From assembly GCF_025677645.1 (NCBI RefSeq), contig NZ_CP106879.1:1612001-1676000 (forward strand): a stretch of 64,000 nt of DNA, read 5' to 3'. This stretch comes from Curtobacterium poinsettiae. GTDB taxonomy: Bacteria > Actinomycetota > Actinomycetes > Actinomycetales > Microbacteriaceae. Position 1 is the stretch's first letter. Every line of letters starts with the position of its first letter. The translations under genes and the position numbers were made by a program. Under the pieces are notes generated by a model. The model searched no databases. It was not told where the DNA came from and saw nothing but the letters and a program-made list of their open reading frames with translations. Below, piece after piece: positions 63,956 through 64,000 of this stretch.

Positions 63956-64000
63956 CGGTCCCTGGTGTCAGCGGGCCGTTCTGCCTGCGTCGCCGATCGG

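Overview
The window is a very GC-rich stretch of an actinobacterial chromosome. Gene content and order fit Microbacteriaceae, and a plant-associated genus such as Curtobacterium is my best guess by inference. Supporting signs are the ileS T-box leader with the AGGTGGTACCGCGG box, a clpX/clpP1/clpP2/tig region with TTG and GTG starts, rne followed by what looks like the promoter of rplU, frequent 4-nt ATGA/GTGA overlaps, and many start codons lying 6-7 nt after a TANNNT hexamer, as expected for leaderless mRNAs. I see no insertion sequence, prophage, integrase, rRNA or CRISPR array.

Layout. 0-1.5 kb: rpiB and a Fpg/Nei glycosylase. 1.5-12.4 kb: an amidohydrolase/PaiB pair divergent from a peptide-uptake operon (binding protein, M14 peptidase, two permeases, class-C serine hydrolase, MarR-like regulator, fused double ATPase). 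Its second permease carries a +1 frameshift near its 3' end, followed by five 16-bp tandem repeats. 12.4-13.8 kb: a small membrane protein, a small gene under a perfect SOS box, and a 50-residue ORF. 13.8-18 kb: EamA exporter, LuxR-type response regulator, histidine kinase, AraC-like regulator. 18.2-27.9 kb: a LacI regulator divergent from a carbohydrate ABC transporter, a GH5-type beta-mannosidase, a GH38 alpha-mannosidase and a secreted EndoH-like GH18 enzyme; together they look like a high-mannose N-glycan utilisation locus. 28-33.5 kb: a dispersed palindromic repeat, DUF1905 protein, tRNA-Gly, tRNA-Pro, tig, clpP1-clpP2, and a CopC/YcnI copper pair. 33.7-42 kb: clpX, M3 peptidase, a TetR/hydrolase pair with strong operators, valS. 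42.3-49.8 kb: a ProP-type MFS transporter and a second peptide/nickel-type ABC operon next to a TetR gene. 49.9-59.2 kb: CDF transporter, T-box, ileS-folC-DUF4233-ndk, two DsbA-like proteins and a VKOR. 59.2-64 kb: rne, a membrane protein, a DUF4031 protein and a promoter pointing out of the window.

How the genes work together. The glycan locus is the most coherent system: a secreted endoglycosidase would free N-glycans, the ABC transporter import them, and the two mannosidases (no signal peptides) dismantle them inside the cell under LacI control. The first peptide operon has the same logic, because its peptidase and serine hydrolase also lack signal peptides. The tig/clpP1P2/clpX group supplies folding and proteolysis; the VKOR and DsbA-like proteins supply extracytoplasmic disulfide formation. 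A dispersed repeat built on CGGAACCTCGCAC occurs at four sites, one of them inside an ABC ATPase gene.
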